The notes beneath the pieces are model-generated. The model made no database searches. It had not been told where the DNA came from and saw only the letters and a program-made list of their open reading frames with translations. From Lentzea pudingi (GTDB lineage: Bacteria; Actinomycetota; Actinomycetes; Mycobacteriales; Pseudonocardiaceae): a stretch of 64,000 nucleotides of DNA. This document shows, piece by piece, positions 1 to 7,757 of this stretch (position 1 is its first letter; every line of letters starts with the position of its first letter). The stretch is taken from NCBI RefSeq assembly GCF_014646255.1, contig NZ_BMNC01000002.1:804140-868139 (forward strand), given 5' to 3'. The translations under genes were made by a program, and so were the position numbers.

Positions 1-406
1 GCCGGACGAGCGTCTCGACGATCTCGTCCACGTCCGTCGTGTTGAGCACGAGCGGGATGGAGTCAAGGCCGCCGAACGTCTTGAACAGCGCGGACTTGCC
101 CTCCATGACGGGCAGCGACGCGCTCGGGCCGATGTCACCGAGACCGAGCACCGCGGTGCCGTCGCTGACGACGGCGACGAGGCGGTGCGCCCACGTGTAC
201 CTGGCGGCCAGCGAGGGGTCCTCGGCGATGGCCTTGCTCACTCGTGCGACACCAGGGGTGTACGCGATGGACAGCGCCTTCGGGTCAGCGAGCGAGGCGG
301 TCGCGCCGACCTCGAGCTTCCCGCCCAGGTGCGCGTTGAAGATCTCCTCGTCCGTCAACTGCGTCGGATCGGAGTTCTCGGTACGGGCTTCGTTCACTGC
401 TGTCAC
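1..406 (-). CDS. NAD(P)-dependent malic enzyme, N-terminal part (runs off the window)
   Basis: Oxidatively decarboxylates malate to pyruvate in the cytoplasm, linking the TCA cycle to pyruvate and NAD(P)H supply. The visible 135 residues match the N-terminal malic domain of the short bacterial form: an acidic start, then AYTPGVARVSKAI, the conserved TYR-WAHRLVAVVSDGTAVLGLGDIG stretch split around residue 75, and MEGKSALFKTFGGLDSIPL. The GTG start at 406 is preceded by GCAGGAGG at 413-420 with normal spacing. The NAD-binding domain lies outside the window, so cofactor preference cannot be judged. Family assignment is firm. Confidence 0.93.
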   Translation of the reverse strand, partial: MTAVNEARTENSDPTQLTDEEIFNAHLGGKLEVGATASLADPKALSIAYTPGVARVSKAIAEDPSLAARYTWAHRLVAVVSDGTAVLGLGDIGPSASLPVMEGKSALFKTFGGLDSIPLVLNTTDVDEIVETLVR

Positions 407-739
407 GGCGTCCCTCCTGCGGTGCGGGCGGCGTAGTGGCCCAGACGTGGGCTCATCACCAAACGGCGCACCGGCCCAGCGTTGTCACGCCGGGTGCACG
501 GGGCCTGGAAACTCGGTCGATGCCCTCCGACGAGTTGCGTCGGAGAACCGCACGAGCGTTGCGGGTGCCGGAAGTGTGGCAGGGTCCCGCGTCGCTGTCT
601 GCGGCGGGGATCACACTTTTTCCGCAGGTCAGAGGGCATGTAGCAAGACGTCCGTCCGGTTTTCTGCACCGACCGGTCAGTTTCCGCTGGCAGGAAGCAC
701 CCGATCGGTCAAGAAAAGTTGACGCCTTAGAGTGACGGC
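407..739. other. Intergenic region between malic enzyme and epimerase genes
   Basis: This 333-base divergent intergenic region should hold the malic enzyme promoter and the epimerase promoter. A 6-bp hairpin (TCCGAC/GTCGGA, 526-544) and GACCGGTC/GATCGGTC motifs (671-678 and 703-710) are visible. Open frames crossing it continue from the antisense strand of the malic enzyme gene and look like shadows. I see no gene here. Confidence 0.5.
728..733 (+). promoter_or_regulatory. -10 hexamer TAGAGT of a leaderless epimerase transcript
   Basis: TAGAGT fits the TANNNT actinobacterial -10 consensus and ends six bases before the ATG at 740. No Shine-Dalgarno sequence precedes that ATG, so the message probably begins at or next to the start codon. 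The -35 region is not clear. Confidence 0.5.
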
Positions 740-1339
740 ATGCAGGCGAGTTCGCTGAAAATTGAAGGCGCGTTCGAGTTCACCCCTCGGACATTTCCCG
801 ACGACCGCGGCGTGTTCGTCTCGCCGTACCAGGAGGCCGCCTTCACCGAGGCGGTCGGGCACCCGTTGCGGGTCGCCCAGACCAACCACAGCGTCTCCCG
901 CGCGGGGGCGATCCGCGGCATCCACTACGCGGACGTGCCGCCGTCCCAGGCGAAGTACGTCTTCTGCCCGCGCGGCTCGTTCATCGACGTGATCGTGGAC
1001 ATCCGCGTCGGCTCCCCCACGTTCGGGCAGTGGGACGCCGTGCTGGTGAACTCCACGAAGTGCAACGCGGTCTACCTCGCGGAGGGCCTCGGCCACGCGA
1101 TGATCGCGCTCGAAGACGACACGACCATGAACTACCTCTGCTCCACCGTCTACAACCCGACCGGCGAACACGGCCTCACTCCCCTCGACCCGGCACTCGA
1201 CCTCCCGTGGCCGCGCGAGCTCGAGTTCCTGCTGTCGGAGAAGGACACCGCCGCCCCGACCCTCGCCGAGGCGTACGAGGCCGGCGTCCTGCCGCGTTAC
1301 GAGGACTGCCTGGCCCTCTACGCGTCCCTCAAGGCCTGA
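740..1339 (+). CDS. dTDP-4-dehydro-6-deoxysugar 3,5-epimerase family protein (EvaD-like)
   Basis: A 199-residue RmlC-fold cupin that should epimerise C5 or C3/C5 of a dTDP-4-keto-6-deoxyhexose. The sequence shows the family signature: FTPRTFPDDRGVFVSPYQE near the N-terminus, QTNHSVSRAGAIRGIHYA with the catalytic His around residue 60, and IDVRVGSPTFG-type strands. It resembles EvaD of glycopeptide deoxysugar pathways more than the rhamnose enzyme RmlC. No other sugar-biosynthesis genes lie beside it, so its product (antibiotic sugar or cell-wall sugar) is unknown. Its 3' end overlaps sodX by 11 bp on the opposite strand. Confidence 0.88.
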   Translation: MQASSLKIEGAFEFTPRTFPDDRGVFVSPYQEAAFTEAVGHPLRVAQTNHSVSRAGAIRGIHYADVPPSQAKYVFCPRGSFIDVIVDIRVGSPTFGQWDAVLVNSTKCNAVYLAEGLGHAMIALEDDTTMNYLCSTVYNPTGEHGLTPLDPALDLPWPRELEFLLSEKDTAAPTLAEAYEAGVLPRYEDCLALYASLKA

Positions 1340-1631
1340 GGGTCGGCCTCGGCCATAGTCGAGCTTTGACGACTCCGAGCACTTCCGCAGGTCCGAGGTG
1401 CTCGGAGTCCGTGCTCGCGAACGGGTTGTCTCCCACGACGTGCCACCCGCCGTCCACTTGATGAGAGACACGTTTGATCGAGAGCTGCTCCGGCCTGCTG
1501 GCCCATTTGACCAGCACGACGTCGTTGGGCTTGGGCTTCGCACCCCACCTGACCAGCACGATGTCGTCGTGGCGGAGGGCAGGCACCATCGACGGCCCCT
1601 GCACGAGCACGGTGGAAAGACGCGATCTCAA
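1329..1631 (-). CDS. sodX: Nickel-type superoxide dismutase maturation protease
   Basis: A small (100-residue) S26/S24-type serine protease that removes the N-terminal propeptide of Ni-SOD so that the exposed His can ligate nickel. The Ser-Lys dyad is visible: Ser14 in QGPSMVPAL and Lys53 in LSIKRVS, followed by the conserved GDNP of signal-peptidase-like enzymes. There is no membrane anchor, as usual for SodX and unlike secretory signal peptidases. It is divergent from sodN 75 bp away, the expected genomic partner. The last codons overlap the convergent epimerase gene, and a 12-bp inverted repeat is embedded in its 3' coding part. Confidence 0.93.
   Translation of the reverse strand: MRSRLSTVLVQGPSMVPALRHDDIVLVRWGAKPKPNDVVLVKWASRPEQLSIKRVSHQVDGGWHVVGDNPFASTDSEHLGPAEVLGVVKARLWPRPTLRP
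1371..1409. terminator. Inverted repeat inside the 3' part of sodX, possible terminator for the epimerase gene
   Basis: GACTCCGAGCAC (1371-1382) and GTGCTCGGAGTC (1398-1409) form a perfect 12-bp stem with a 15-base loop. It lies 31 bases past the epimerase stop but within sodX coding sequence. There is no U-tract, so terminator function is inferred. Confidence 0.4.
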
Positions 1632-1706
1632 CGATCACCCTTCGATCAGCCGGAGTAGGGTTCTCCCCGTCGGAGCATCCACTGTTTTTTCATTCTGGGA
1701 GGAACG

Positions 1707-2114
1707 ATGCGACTCGTGTCGCGCATTCTCCGCCCGCGCGTCGAAGCCACCGCGCACTGCGACCTGCCGTGCGGTGTCTACGACCCCGCGCAGGCCCGCA
1801 TCGAGGCCGAGTCGGTCAAGGCGGTCCAGGAGAAGTACCAGGCCAACGAGGACCCGGAGTTCCGGGAGCGCGCCATCCTGATCAAGGAGCAGCGCAGCGA
1901 GCTCGTCAAGCACCACCTGTGGGTGCTGTGGACGGACTACTTCAAGCCGCCGCACTTCGAGAAGTACCCCGAGCTGCACGACCTGTTCAACCGCGCCACC
2001 AAGGCCGCGGGCGCGGGCGGCACGAAGGCGTCCATGGACCCGGCCTCGGGTCAGGCACTCCTCGACCTGATCGCGCAGATCGACAAGATCTTCTGGGAGA
2101 CCAAGCAGGGCTGA
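1707..2114 (+). CDS. sodN: Nickel superoxide dismutase
   Basis: Converts superoxide to oxygen and hydrogen peroxide in the cytoplasm using nickel. The 135-residue precursor has a 16-residue propeptide followed by the nickel hook HCDLPCGVYD, giving His1, Cys2 and Cys6 of the mature enzyme once SodX cleaves before His17. The remaining four-helix-bundle sequence (QEKYQAN, LVKHHLWVLWTDYFKPPHFE) matches Streptomyces SodN, and the length is typical. Upstream GGGAGGA gives a strong ribosome binding site. Nur-type nickel control is common in the family but I did not identify an operator. Confidence 0.97.
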   Translation: MRLVSRILRPRVEATAHCDLPCGVYDPAQARIEAESVKAVQEKYQANEDPEFRERAILIKEQRSELVKHHLWVLWTDYFKPPHFEKYPELHDLFNRATKAAGAGGTKASMDPASGQALLDLIAQIDKIFWETKQG

Positions 2115-2135
2115 GCCCCATAGCCTTGTCGACGG

Positions 2136-2169
2136 CGCTGACCAGCGAAAACTTCTTCGCAGGTCAGCG
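2136..2169 (+). terminator. Stem-loop terminator after sodN
   Basis: CGCTGACC-A-GCGAA pairs with TTCGC-A-GGTCAGCG around a six-base loop: 13 paired bases with one A-A mismatch, starting 22 bases after the sodN stop. Confidence 0.7.
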
Positions 2170-2192
2170 TCGTTCTTCGTCCGCCCCCCGAG

Positions 2193-2927
2193 TCAGGCTG
2201 CTTCCAGGACGAAGAACAGGAAGCTCAGGAACGCCCCGGACGGGAACTCCGCCATCTCCTCGGGGAACAGTTCACGAGCCTCCGGCGCCGCAGGCGGCTC
2301 GCTGATGACGGCCGTGCGGAAGCCCGCCGCAGTGAAGGCGTCGGTCATCGCGTGCAGCGGCCGGTGCCAGTAGGTGAGCGTGGCCTTCTGGCCGTCGAAG
2401 TCGTAGTCGTCGGTCCACTTGGTGGTCTCGAAGTAGTTGGTCTTGCGCTCCAGGAACGGGAGCATGATGGGGTGGTTGACAGCCACGATCAGCCGGCCAC
2501 CGGACTTCAGCACCCGCCGCAGCTCGGCCAGCGGCCCGGCCCAGTCCTCCAGGTAGTGCAGGACCAGGGCGGCAACGCAGTCGTCGAACGCGCCGTCGGG
2601 GTACGGCAGCGGCTGCGTGATGTCGGCTACCCGCAGGTCCGCGTCGTCGCCGAGGCGCTGCCGGGCCAGCTCCACCATTTTCGCGCTGCGGTCGAAGCCG
2701 GTCACGACGGCGCCCTTGTCGCGCAGCGCCTGGGACACGGGACCGGAGCCGCACGCGGCGTCCAGGATCCGCCGGCCGATCACATCGCCGGCCAGATTCA
2801 CGATCGCGGGCCGGGTGTAGTAGGCGTTGATGAGGCTGGTCTCGTTCACGGCCGTGTACCCCTCGGCGAAGAGGTCGTAGTCGTTTTCGACGGCCACGTC
2901 GGCTGAACTCTGTGAATCGGCAGGCAT
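2193..2927 (-). CDS. Class I SAM-dependent methyltransferase
   Basis: A 244-residue soluble methyltransferase of the Methyltransf_11 type. Motif I, RRILDAACGSGPVS, lies near residue 52; the acidic strand-2 end is VVTGFDRSAKM; motif post-I (DLRVADITQPLPYPDGAFDDCVAALVLHYL) is split across residues 97-130. The substrate cannot be read from sequence. It is convergent with sodN and shares no operon with the hydrolase downstream. The ATG at 2927 is the only in-frame start that keeps the complete N-terminal helix. Confidence 0.85.
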   Translation of the reverse strand: MPADSQSSADVAVENDYDLFAEGYTAVNETSLINAYYTRPAIVNLAGDVIGRRILDAACGSGPVSQALRDKGAVVTGFDRSAKMVELARQRLGDDADLRVADITQPLPYPDGAFDDCVAALVLHYLEDWAGPLAELRRVLKSGGRLIVAVNHPIMLPFLERKTNYFETTKWTDDYDFDGQKATLTYWHRPLHAMTDAFTAAGFRTAVISEPPAAPEARELFPEEMAEFPSGAFLSFLFFVLEAA

Positions 2928-3004
2928 GTTCCCATACTGCCGAGTGATCGATCAGGGTGCCAGGAGATCACCACGCGGCCGCTCAGCGGCGCCCGTGAGG
3001 GTCG

Positions 3005-3028
3005 GGGTGGCCGCAGGAGCGGCCACCC
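3005..3028. terminator. GC-rich hairpin terminator downstream of the secreted hydrolase gene
   Basis: GGGTGGCCGC (3005-3014), an AGGA loop and GCGGCCACCC (3019-3028) form a perfect 10-bp stem just past the stop of the minus-strand hydrolase gene. Confidence 0.7.
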
Positions 3029-3035
3029 GCGAACC

Positions 3036-5696
3036 TCACACCGCTTCGGTGACCTTGCCGATCACCTCGAAGCCGGGGCTGGTGGGAGTGATCCCGTCGA
3101 ACTCCAGACGGAGCTGCTCCTCACCCTCGGCCTCGCTGTCGGTCGCGGTCGGCACCTCGAGGTCGAACGAGGTCTCGCCCGCCGGGATGTACACGAACGG
3201 CCGCAGTCCCGTGGAGGACAAGGGACGGGACGGCAGCGGTTCCTGACCCGAGTGCCTGAGGAACCAGTCGGCGTCGACGTCCGTTGTGGACAGTTCGGTG
3301 CCGGAGGCGGGTGCCACCGGTGATCCGCCGGCACCGATTCCCGCGTCGGCGGTCTCGGACAGCGTCACCCTCCACTTCAGGGTGCCGCCCTCCGCGACGC
3401 TGCCGGCGACCGGGGTGACGGTCAGCGACGGCACCGGGTCGTCGTTGCGCACCAGCAGGCCGCCGGACGCGGCGCCCACGACCGCGTTCGAGATCGCCTG
3501 CACCATGACGGGATGGCGGACGTCGCCGCCCCACTTCGTGTTGCCGGTGAACGTCACCGGGACCTCGGCACGGTTCTCGCCGGACGCCAGGGTCACGAGC
3601 TTGGTGGCGGGCTTGTTGCCCGGCTCGTTGTAGAAGAGCCGGACCACGCGGGTGCCGTTGCCGGACGCGGTGACGACGATGTTGTGCGTCTGCTCGCCGG
3701 AGTCGCCCTCGGCCACCGCGGTCGTGGTGGCGTCGACGCGGGACAGGCGCGTGGGAACCACGGGAACGAGGCCCTTGTCCCAGCCGTGGGCGTCGATCAG
3801 CCACGCCTCACCGGACGCGGACTCCGGGACCAGTTCCAGCGAGGCGACACGGCCGACGCCGGACGGCAACAGCACGCGAACTTCCTGTGCCCACAACGAA
3901 CTCGTCCGGTCGCTGCCGGGAAGACCCGCCACCGAGACGGACCCGAGCGCGTGCCTCAGTCCGTTGTGGTCGGTCACGGCGATGCCGAACTTCGACGCGG
4001 CCGAGTTCGGCGGAACGGCCAGGCGCAGCGCCAGGTCGCGCGAACCGTTGAGCGACACCGGTGCGGAAGGCGTGATCACACCGGCCTGCCCGGCGGCCGT
4101 CCACTTCAGCGCGACCGACAGGCGTTCGGGCTGGGCCACCGCGCCGCGGAAGCCGACGAAGTGCGGTGAACGCGTTGCGCTGCAGGCGACAGCCACGTCA
4201 CGCGAGGTCTGCTGGCAGACGCGCGCACTGCCGGACGCACCCGTGGGACCGTCCGGTACGACGAACGGCCTGCGGTCACCGCCGATGGCGTGCGAGAGGA
4301 CGCGGGCCGGGTCGGCGGACGGGACGCGGACGCCCGAACCGTCGAGCAGCGGCAGCACGGACTCGTCGCGCCCGAGGAAGAGCCGCGCGGACGCCGCGAG
4401 GTAGGTGGCGCCCATGGTCTGCTGCTGCTCGGCGGTCAGCCGCGTCGGAGCACCCGGCGTGCACAGCGGATCCGGCTGCTGGCCGGGCCAGAAGTCGTCG
4501 AACGCCGGCGCCTCCGCCTGGCCGGGGGTCCACTCGCTGTTGAAGTAGTTGTGGTTCGCGCCGATCATGTACAGCGCGCTGTGCAACGCCTCGCCACGGC
4601 TCAGGCCGCGGGTCTGGTCCACGAAGATCTGACCCTGCAGGTCGGAGACGTCACCGTCGCAACCGGGCAGGTACGTCACCGAGGGCACGTCCGGCGCCGG
4701 GTTGTGGCCGAAGATCGTGGGGCCGATCAGCACGTTCCCGCGGATGTTCCAGCGCACCGGGCCGCTGAACCCGGTGTCGCCGGGCGGCGGGGTGAGGCTG
4801 TCGGTGGCGGCGCGGTTCACGCCCTCACCACCGCGGGAATGGCCCATCAGCAACACCTTGGACAGGTCGGCGGCCGGCGCTGACTTCACCGCGGCGGGCG
4901 CGGAACCGCGGCCGGAGGCCCAGTCCGCCCACTTCGCCAGGTGGTGGCGCACCAGCGACGAACGACCCTGCGCGCCGGCATCGGCGGTCATCGCGTCCTG
5001 GGCGTTGACGCCGTTGGCGGAGATCGACACCGTCAGATATCCCTGTGACGCCAGCAACTGCTGCGCCTTCAGGTATCCCTTGTGGCTCGGCACGGCGGTC
5101 AAACCGCTGGGGCACGGCCAGTTCATCCTGATCTGGTTGGGATCGGACTTGCTGTAGCACGTGAAGTGCCTGCCGTGCAGGAGGAGCACGAGCGGCCGCT
5201 TGCCGGGCGCGCCCTTGGGCGCGACGACGACGGCCTCCATCTCGACCGGCGCCGCATACTCGGGCAGCTCGACCGGGTCGAGCGCGTACTCACCGGTGGT
5301 GGTGGCGTACGGCCCCGGCTTGCCCGGATCCACGTCGGCCTGCGGCCGCAACGCCGGCAACTCGGGCACGGACAGTCCGGCCGACGGTGGTTCCAGCACG
5401 TCGAGCCGCTTGCCGGCCGACCGCACCTGCAGCGCGGCCGGGTTCTCCAGCACGGCCTTCACGGTGAAGCTCCGCAGGTCCGCCGACTCCCGGGCTCGCC
5501 CCAGGAAACGGTCGCCCTCCCAGAACTCCACGCCCGCGTCGCGCAGCGGCACGGGTGCGGAGGTGGTCCACCGGATCTCGTCTCCTGAGACGGTCCAGCC
5601 AGGTGTGGGAGGTGGTTCCGGCGCGGCCGACGCGAGTGGCGCCGATAGTACCGCGGCCATCAGAACAGGTATCAGAAGCGCAATCGAACGTCGCAT
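3036..5696 (-). CDS. Large secreted alpha/beta hydrolase with Calx-beta-like C-terminal repeats
   Basis: An 886-residue exported protein. MRRSIALLIPVLMAAVLSA-type signal peptide with AxA cleavage near residue 24 is followed by an N-terminal beta-rich domain (about 30-110) and an alpha/beta hydrolase core: oxyanion HG at about 174, nucleophile Ser287 in GHSRGGEG, an acid candidate in LPGCDGDVSD and His in IGANHNYFN. The C-terminal 250 residues hold two VAEGDSG/VAEGGTL segments typical of Calx-beta domains. The natural substrate is unknown; esterase or lipase is plausible. I place the start at the ATG at 5696 (GAGGGGGA upstream, signal peptide immediately after); an upstream in-frame ATG would bury the signal peptide. 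Confidence 0.82.
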   Translation of the reverse strand: MRRSIALLIPVLMAAVLSAPLASAAPEPPPTPGWTVSGDEIRWTTSAPVPLRDAGVEFWEGDRFLGRARESADLRSFTVKAVLENPAALQVRSAGKRLDVLEPPSAGLSVPELPALRPQADVDPGKPGPYATTTGEYALDPVELPEYAAPVEMEAVVVAPKGAPGKRPLVLLLHGRHFTCYSKSDPNQIRMNWPCPSGLTAVPSHKGYLKAQQLLASQGYLTVSISANGVNAQDAMTADAGAQGRSSLVRHHLAKWADWASGRGSAPAAVKSAPAADLSKVLLMGHSRGGEGVNRAATDSLTPPPGDTGFSGPVRWNIRGNVLIGPTIFGHNPAPDVPSVTYLPGCDGDVSDLQGQIFVDQTRGLSRGEALHSALYMIGANHNYFNSEWTPGQAEAPAFDDFWPGQQPDPLCTPGAPTRLTAEQQQTMGATYLAASARLFLGRDESVLPLLDGSGVRVPSADPARVLSHAIGGDRRPFVVPDGPTGASGSARVCQQTSRDVAVACSATRSPHFVGFRGAVAQPERLSVALKWTAAGQAGVITPSAPVSLNGSRDLALRLAVPPNSAASKFGIAVTDHNGLRHALGSVSVAGLPGSDRTSSLWAQEVRVLLPSGVGRVASLELVPESASGEAWLIDAHGWDKGLVPVVPTRLSRVDATTTAVAEGDSGEQTHNIVVTASGNGTRVVRLFYNEPGNKPATKLVTLASGENRAEVPVTFTGNTKWGGDVRHPVMVQAISNAVVGAASGGLLVRNDDPVPSLTVTPVAGSVAEGGTLKWRVTLSETADAGIGAGGSPVAPASGTELSTTDVDADWFLRHSGQEPLPSRPLSSTGLRPFVYIPAGETSFDLEVPTATDSEAEGEEQLRLEFDGITPTSPGFEVIGKVTEAV

Positions 5697-5846
5697 GTGC
5701 GGGTCCCCCTCAAAGGACGATCCACTCCGTTCTAGCGACGCCGCACAGCACACGGCACGTGATGAGGCCGGAATCCGCCAATTGAAACGACGATCAGCCG
5801 AGAGTATTGCGCCATTCAGCCCAAGCACGTGCGGAAAAGCGCGAGT

Positions 5847-6008
5847 TCAGAACCCTCTGGGGTCCGTGCCGCGCTCGTTCTGGCTCAGCTTGTTCCACGT
5901 CGAGGTCAGCTCCGCCCGGATGCGTGCGACACGAACCCCGAAGGCCTCGCGGATCTCCTGGGCGTCGACCTCGTCGGGTGCGCCGTGGTCGGGGTGCTCG
6001 GCGGTCAT
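5847..6008 (-). CDS. Small hypothetical protein, 53 residues
   Basis: A short acidic-to-basic open frame starting MTAEHPDHGAPDEVDAQEI and ending NERGTDPRGF. It looks like a helical soluble peptide with no signal sequence or cysteine. Codon use follows the local pattern of GC-rich third positions, and an in-frame stop lies just upstream of the ATG, fixing the start. Shine-Dalgarno is weak (TGAGG about 15 bases upstream). It is not recognised as any family; it could be spurious. Confidence 0.45.
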   Translation of the reverse strand: MTAEHPDHGAPDEVDAQEIREAFGVRVARIRAELTSTWNKLSQNERGTDPRGF

Positions 6009-6063
6009 GGCGCGCTGGGTACCTCAGGGGAGGACTCCCCCAAACGTGCCCCCCGTCACTCCC

Positions 6064-6069
6064 TAGGAT
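6064..6069 (+). promoter_or_regulatory. -10 hexamer TAGGAT before the histidine phosphatase gene
   Basis: TAGGAT fits TANNNT and lies seven bases before the GTG at 6077, with no Shine-Dalgarno sequence, as expected for a leaderless transcript. Confidence 0.5.
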
Positions 6070-6076
6070 CGAACAT

Positions 6077-6673
6077 GTGAGCACCCACCTCTACCTGCTG
6101 CGCCACGGCCAGACCGAGTGGTCCGAGAGCGGCAGGCACACGGGACGCACTGACATCGAGCTGACGCCCGAGGGCGAGCAGCAGGCACGCCGCGCGGGCG
6201 CCGTGCTCGCCCGGCTGAGAGGCACGGACCAGGCACCCGCACTCGTGCTGACCAGTCCGCGGCAGCGCGCCACCAGGACGGCCGCGCTGGCCGGGCTGGA
6301 GGTCGGCGCGACGACCGAGGACCTGGCCGAGTGGGACTACGGCGACTACGAGGGCATCACCACGCCGCAGATCCGCGAGCGCGTGCCCGGCTGGACGGTG
6401 TGGTCGCACCCGATGCCGAACGGCGAGTCGCACGCGGAGGTGCAGGAACGGGCGCGCAAGGTCCTCGGCGAGGTGCGCAAGATCCTGCCCGGCGGTGACG
6501 TCGTGCTCGTGGGTCACGGGCACTTCAGCCGCGTGCTGATCGCGGCGTGGCTCGGTCTCGCGCCCGACCAGGGCGTCCACTTCGGACTGGACCCGGCCGG
6601 CATCTGCCAGCTGGGCGACGAGCGGGGCGACCCGCAGGTGCGCAGGCTGAACGTGCCTGCCTGGGAGGTGTGA
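6077..6673 (+). CDS. Histidine phosphatase family protein (phosphoglycerate mutase-like)
   Basis: A 198-residue cytoplasmic phosphohydrolase of the phosphoglycerate mutase superfamily. LLRHGQTEW at residues 7-15 carries the phosphorylated His10; a second catalytic His is in VLVGHGHFSR near residue 145; the acid residue is in the DLAEWDYGDYEG region. Actinobacterial relatives are annotated as acid phosphatase or mutase-like; the substrate is unknown. The start is the leaderless GTG at 6077, since longer in-frame extensions are low-complexity arginine-rich sequence. The stop codon overlaps the next ATG (TGATG), so the two genes are translationally coupled. Confidence 0.87.
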   Translation: MSTHLYLLRHGQTEWSESGRHTGRTDIELTPEGEQQARRAGAVLARLRGTDQAPALVLTSPRQRATRTAALAGLEVGATTEDLAEWDYGDYEGITTPQIRERVPGWTVWSHPMPNGESHAEVQERARKVLGEVRKILPGGDVVLVGHGHFSRVLIAAWLGLAPDQGVHFGLDPAGICQLGDERGDPQVRRLNVPAWEV

Positions 6674-7146
6674 TGATCCGGCGGGTGGAACCGCGTGACG
6701 TCGACGCGGTCGTGGCCTTGGTCCACGAACTGGCGCTGTACGAGAAGGCACCGGAGCAGTGCCACCTCACTCCGGAGCAGTTGCGCACCGCGTTGTTCGG
6801 CGAGAGCCCCGCGTTGTTCGGTCACGTGGCCGAAGTGGACGGTCAGGTCGTCGGGATCGCGTTGTGGTTCCTGAACTTCTCGACGTGGGACGGCGTGCAC
6901 GGCATCTACCTCGAAGACCTCTACGTCACGCCGGACCAGCGCGGCAAGGGCCTCGGGAAGCAGTTGCTGGAAGCGCTTGCCCAGGAGTGCGTCGCGAAGG
7001 GCTACAGCCGTCTGCAGTGGTGGGTGCTCAACTGGAACGAACCGAGCATCGGGTTCTACAAGTCCTTGGGCGCCATACCGATGGACGAGTGGACGACGAT
7101 GCGCGTCTCGGGCGAGGCCCTGGTCGAGCTCGGCACTGCACGCTGA
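6673..7146 (+). CDS. GNAT family N-acetyltransferase, diamine-acetyltransferase-like
   Basis: A 157-residue acetyl-CoA-dependent acetyltransferase. The acetyl-CoA loop is seen as VTPDQRGKGLGKQLL near residue 98, preceded by the strand GIYLEDLYV and followed by NEPSIGFYKSLGA, an arrangement resembling spermidine/diamine acetyltransferases. The ATG overlaps the phosphatase stop by one base, with GGGAGGTG just upstream, so both genes are expressed together. The acceptor amine is unknown. Confidence 0.87.
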   Translation: MIRRVEPRDVDAVVALVHELALYEKAPEQCHLTPEQLRTALFGESPALFGHVAEVDGQVVGIALWFLNFSTWDGVHGIYLEDLYVTPDQRGKGLGKQLLEALAQECVAKGYSRLQWWVLNWNEPSIGFYKSLGAIPMDEWTTMRVSGEALVELGTAR

Positions 7147-7269
7147 AGGTTGACGGAAGGTCTCAAAAGGCTCACGAAACGGGAATTCCACTGAGGACCG
7201 GCCCGCGGTGCTGGCAGCGTCCCTGCTCGCCGATCCCCCGGCACCAGCAAGTGGAAAGAAGGAAAGACC

Positions 7270-7686
7270 GTGGGCACTGACCCGACCACCATCGACCCCG
7301 CCGCGACCGGCATCGGCGTCGTCGGCACCATCATCTACCTGGCCGTCCTGGTCTTCGCCATCGTCGCGATGTGGAAGGTGTTCGCGAAGGCCGGCCAGCC
7401 CGGCTGGGCCGCGATCATCCCGTTCTACAACATCTACGTGTGGCTCAAGATCGCCGGCCGTCCTGGCTGGTGGCTGGTCCTGATGCTGATCCCGTTCGTC
7501 AACATCATCATCGCGGTGATCGTGTCGATCGACATCGCGAAGTCCTTCGCCAAGGACACCGTCTTCGGCATCGTCGGCCTGTGGCTGTTCAGCATCGTCG
7601 GTTACGCGATCCTCGCGTTCGGTGGCGCGCAGTACCGCGGCCCGGCGGCCCTCGCCGGCCAGCAGCAGGGCGCATACCGGGGCTGA
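7270..7686 (+). CDS. DUF5684-type small integral membrane protein
   Basis: A 138-residue protein with four predicted membrane segments: GIGVVGTIIYLAVLVFAIVA, WAAIIPFYNIYVWLKIA, WWLVLMLIPFVNIIIAVIV and VFGIVGLWLFSIVGYAILAF, approximately residues 15-34, 50-66, 71-90 and 100-119. The GWAAIIPFYNIYVWLKI pattern is characteristic of DUF5684 proteins, whose function is unknown. GTG start at 7270 follows GGAAAGAAGGAAAG. A hairpin terminator lies 19 bases after the stop. Confidence 0.8.
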   Translation: MGTDPTTIDPAATGIGVVGTIIYLAVLVFAIVAMWKVFAKAGQPGWAAIIPFYNIYVWLKIAGRPGWWLVLMLIPFVNIIIAVIVSIDIAKSFAKDTVFGIVGLWLFSIVGYAILAFGGAQYRGPAALAGQQQGAYRG

Positions 7687-7704
7687 ACGCCCTGAACCAC
7701 GTCG

Positions 7705-7747
7705 AGGCCGGGTCAGAAGCCACCCCTGTGTGCTTCAGGCCCGGCCT
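7705..7747. terminator. Bidirectional hairpin between convergent genes
   Basis: AGGCCGGG (7705-7712) pairs with CCCGGCCT (7740-7747), with an inner GAAGC/GCTTC helix. It sits between the DUF5684 gene and the convergent methyltransferase gene. Confidence 0.65.
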
Positions 7748-7757
7748 TCGCCGTGCC

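Noticed and set aside
5807..6076. 90-residue N-terminal extension of the histidine phosphatase
   Set aside because: Arg-rich, crosses a possible minus-strand gene, and the GTG at 6077 starts exactly at the conserved strand with a leaderless promoter.
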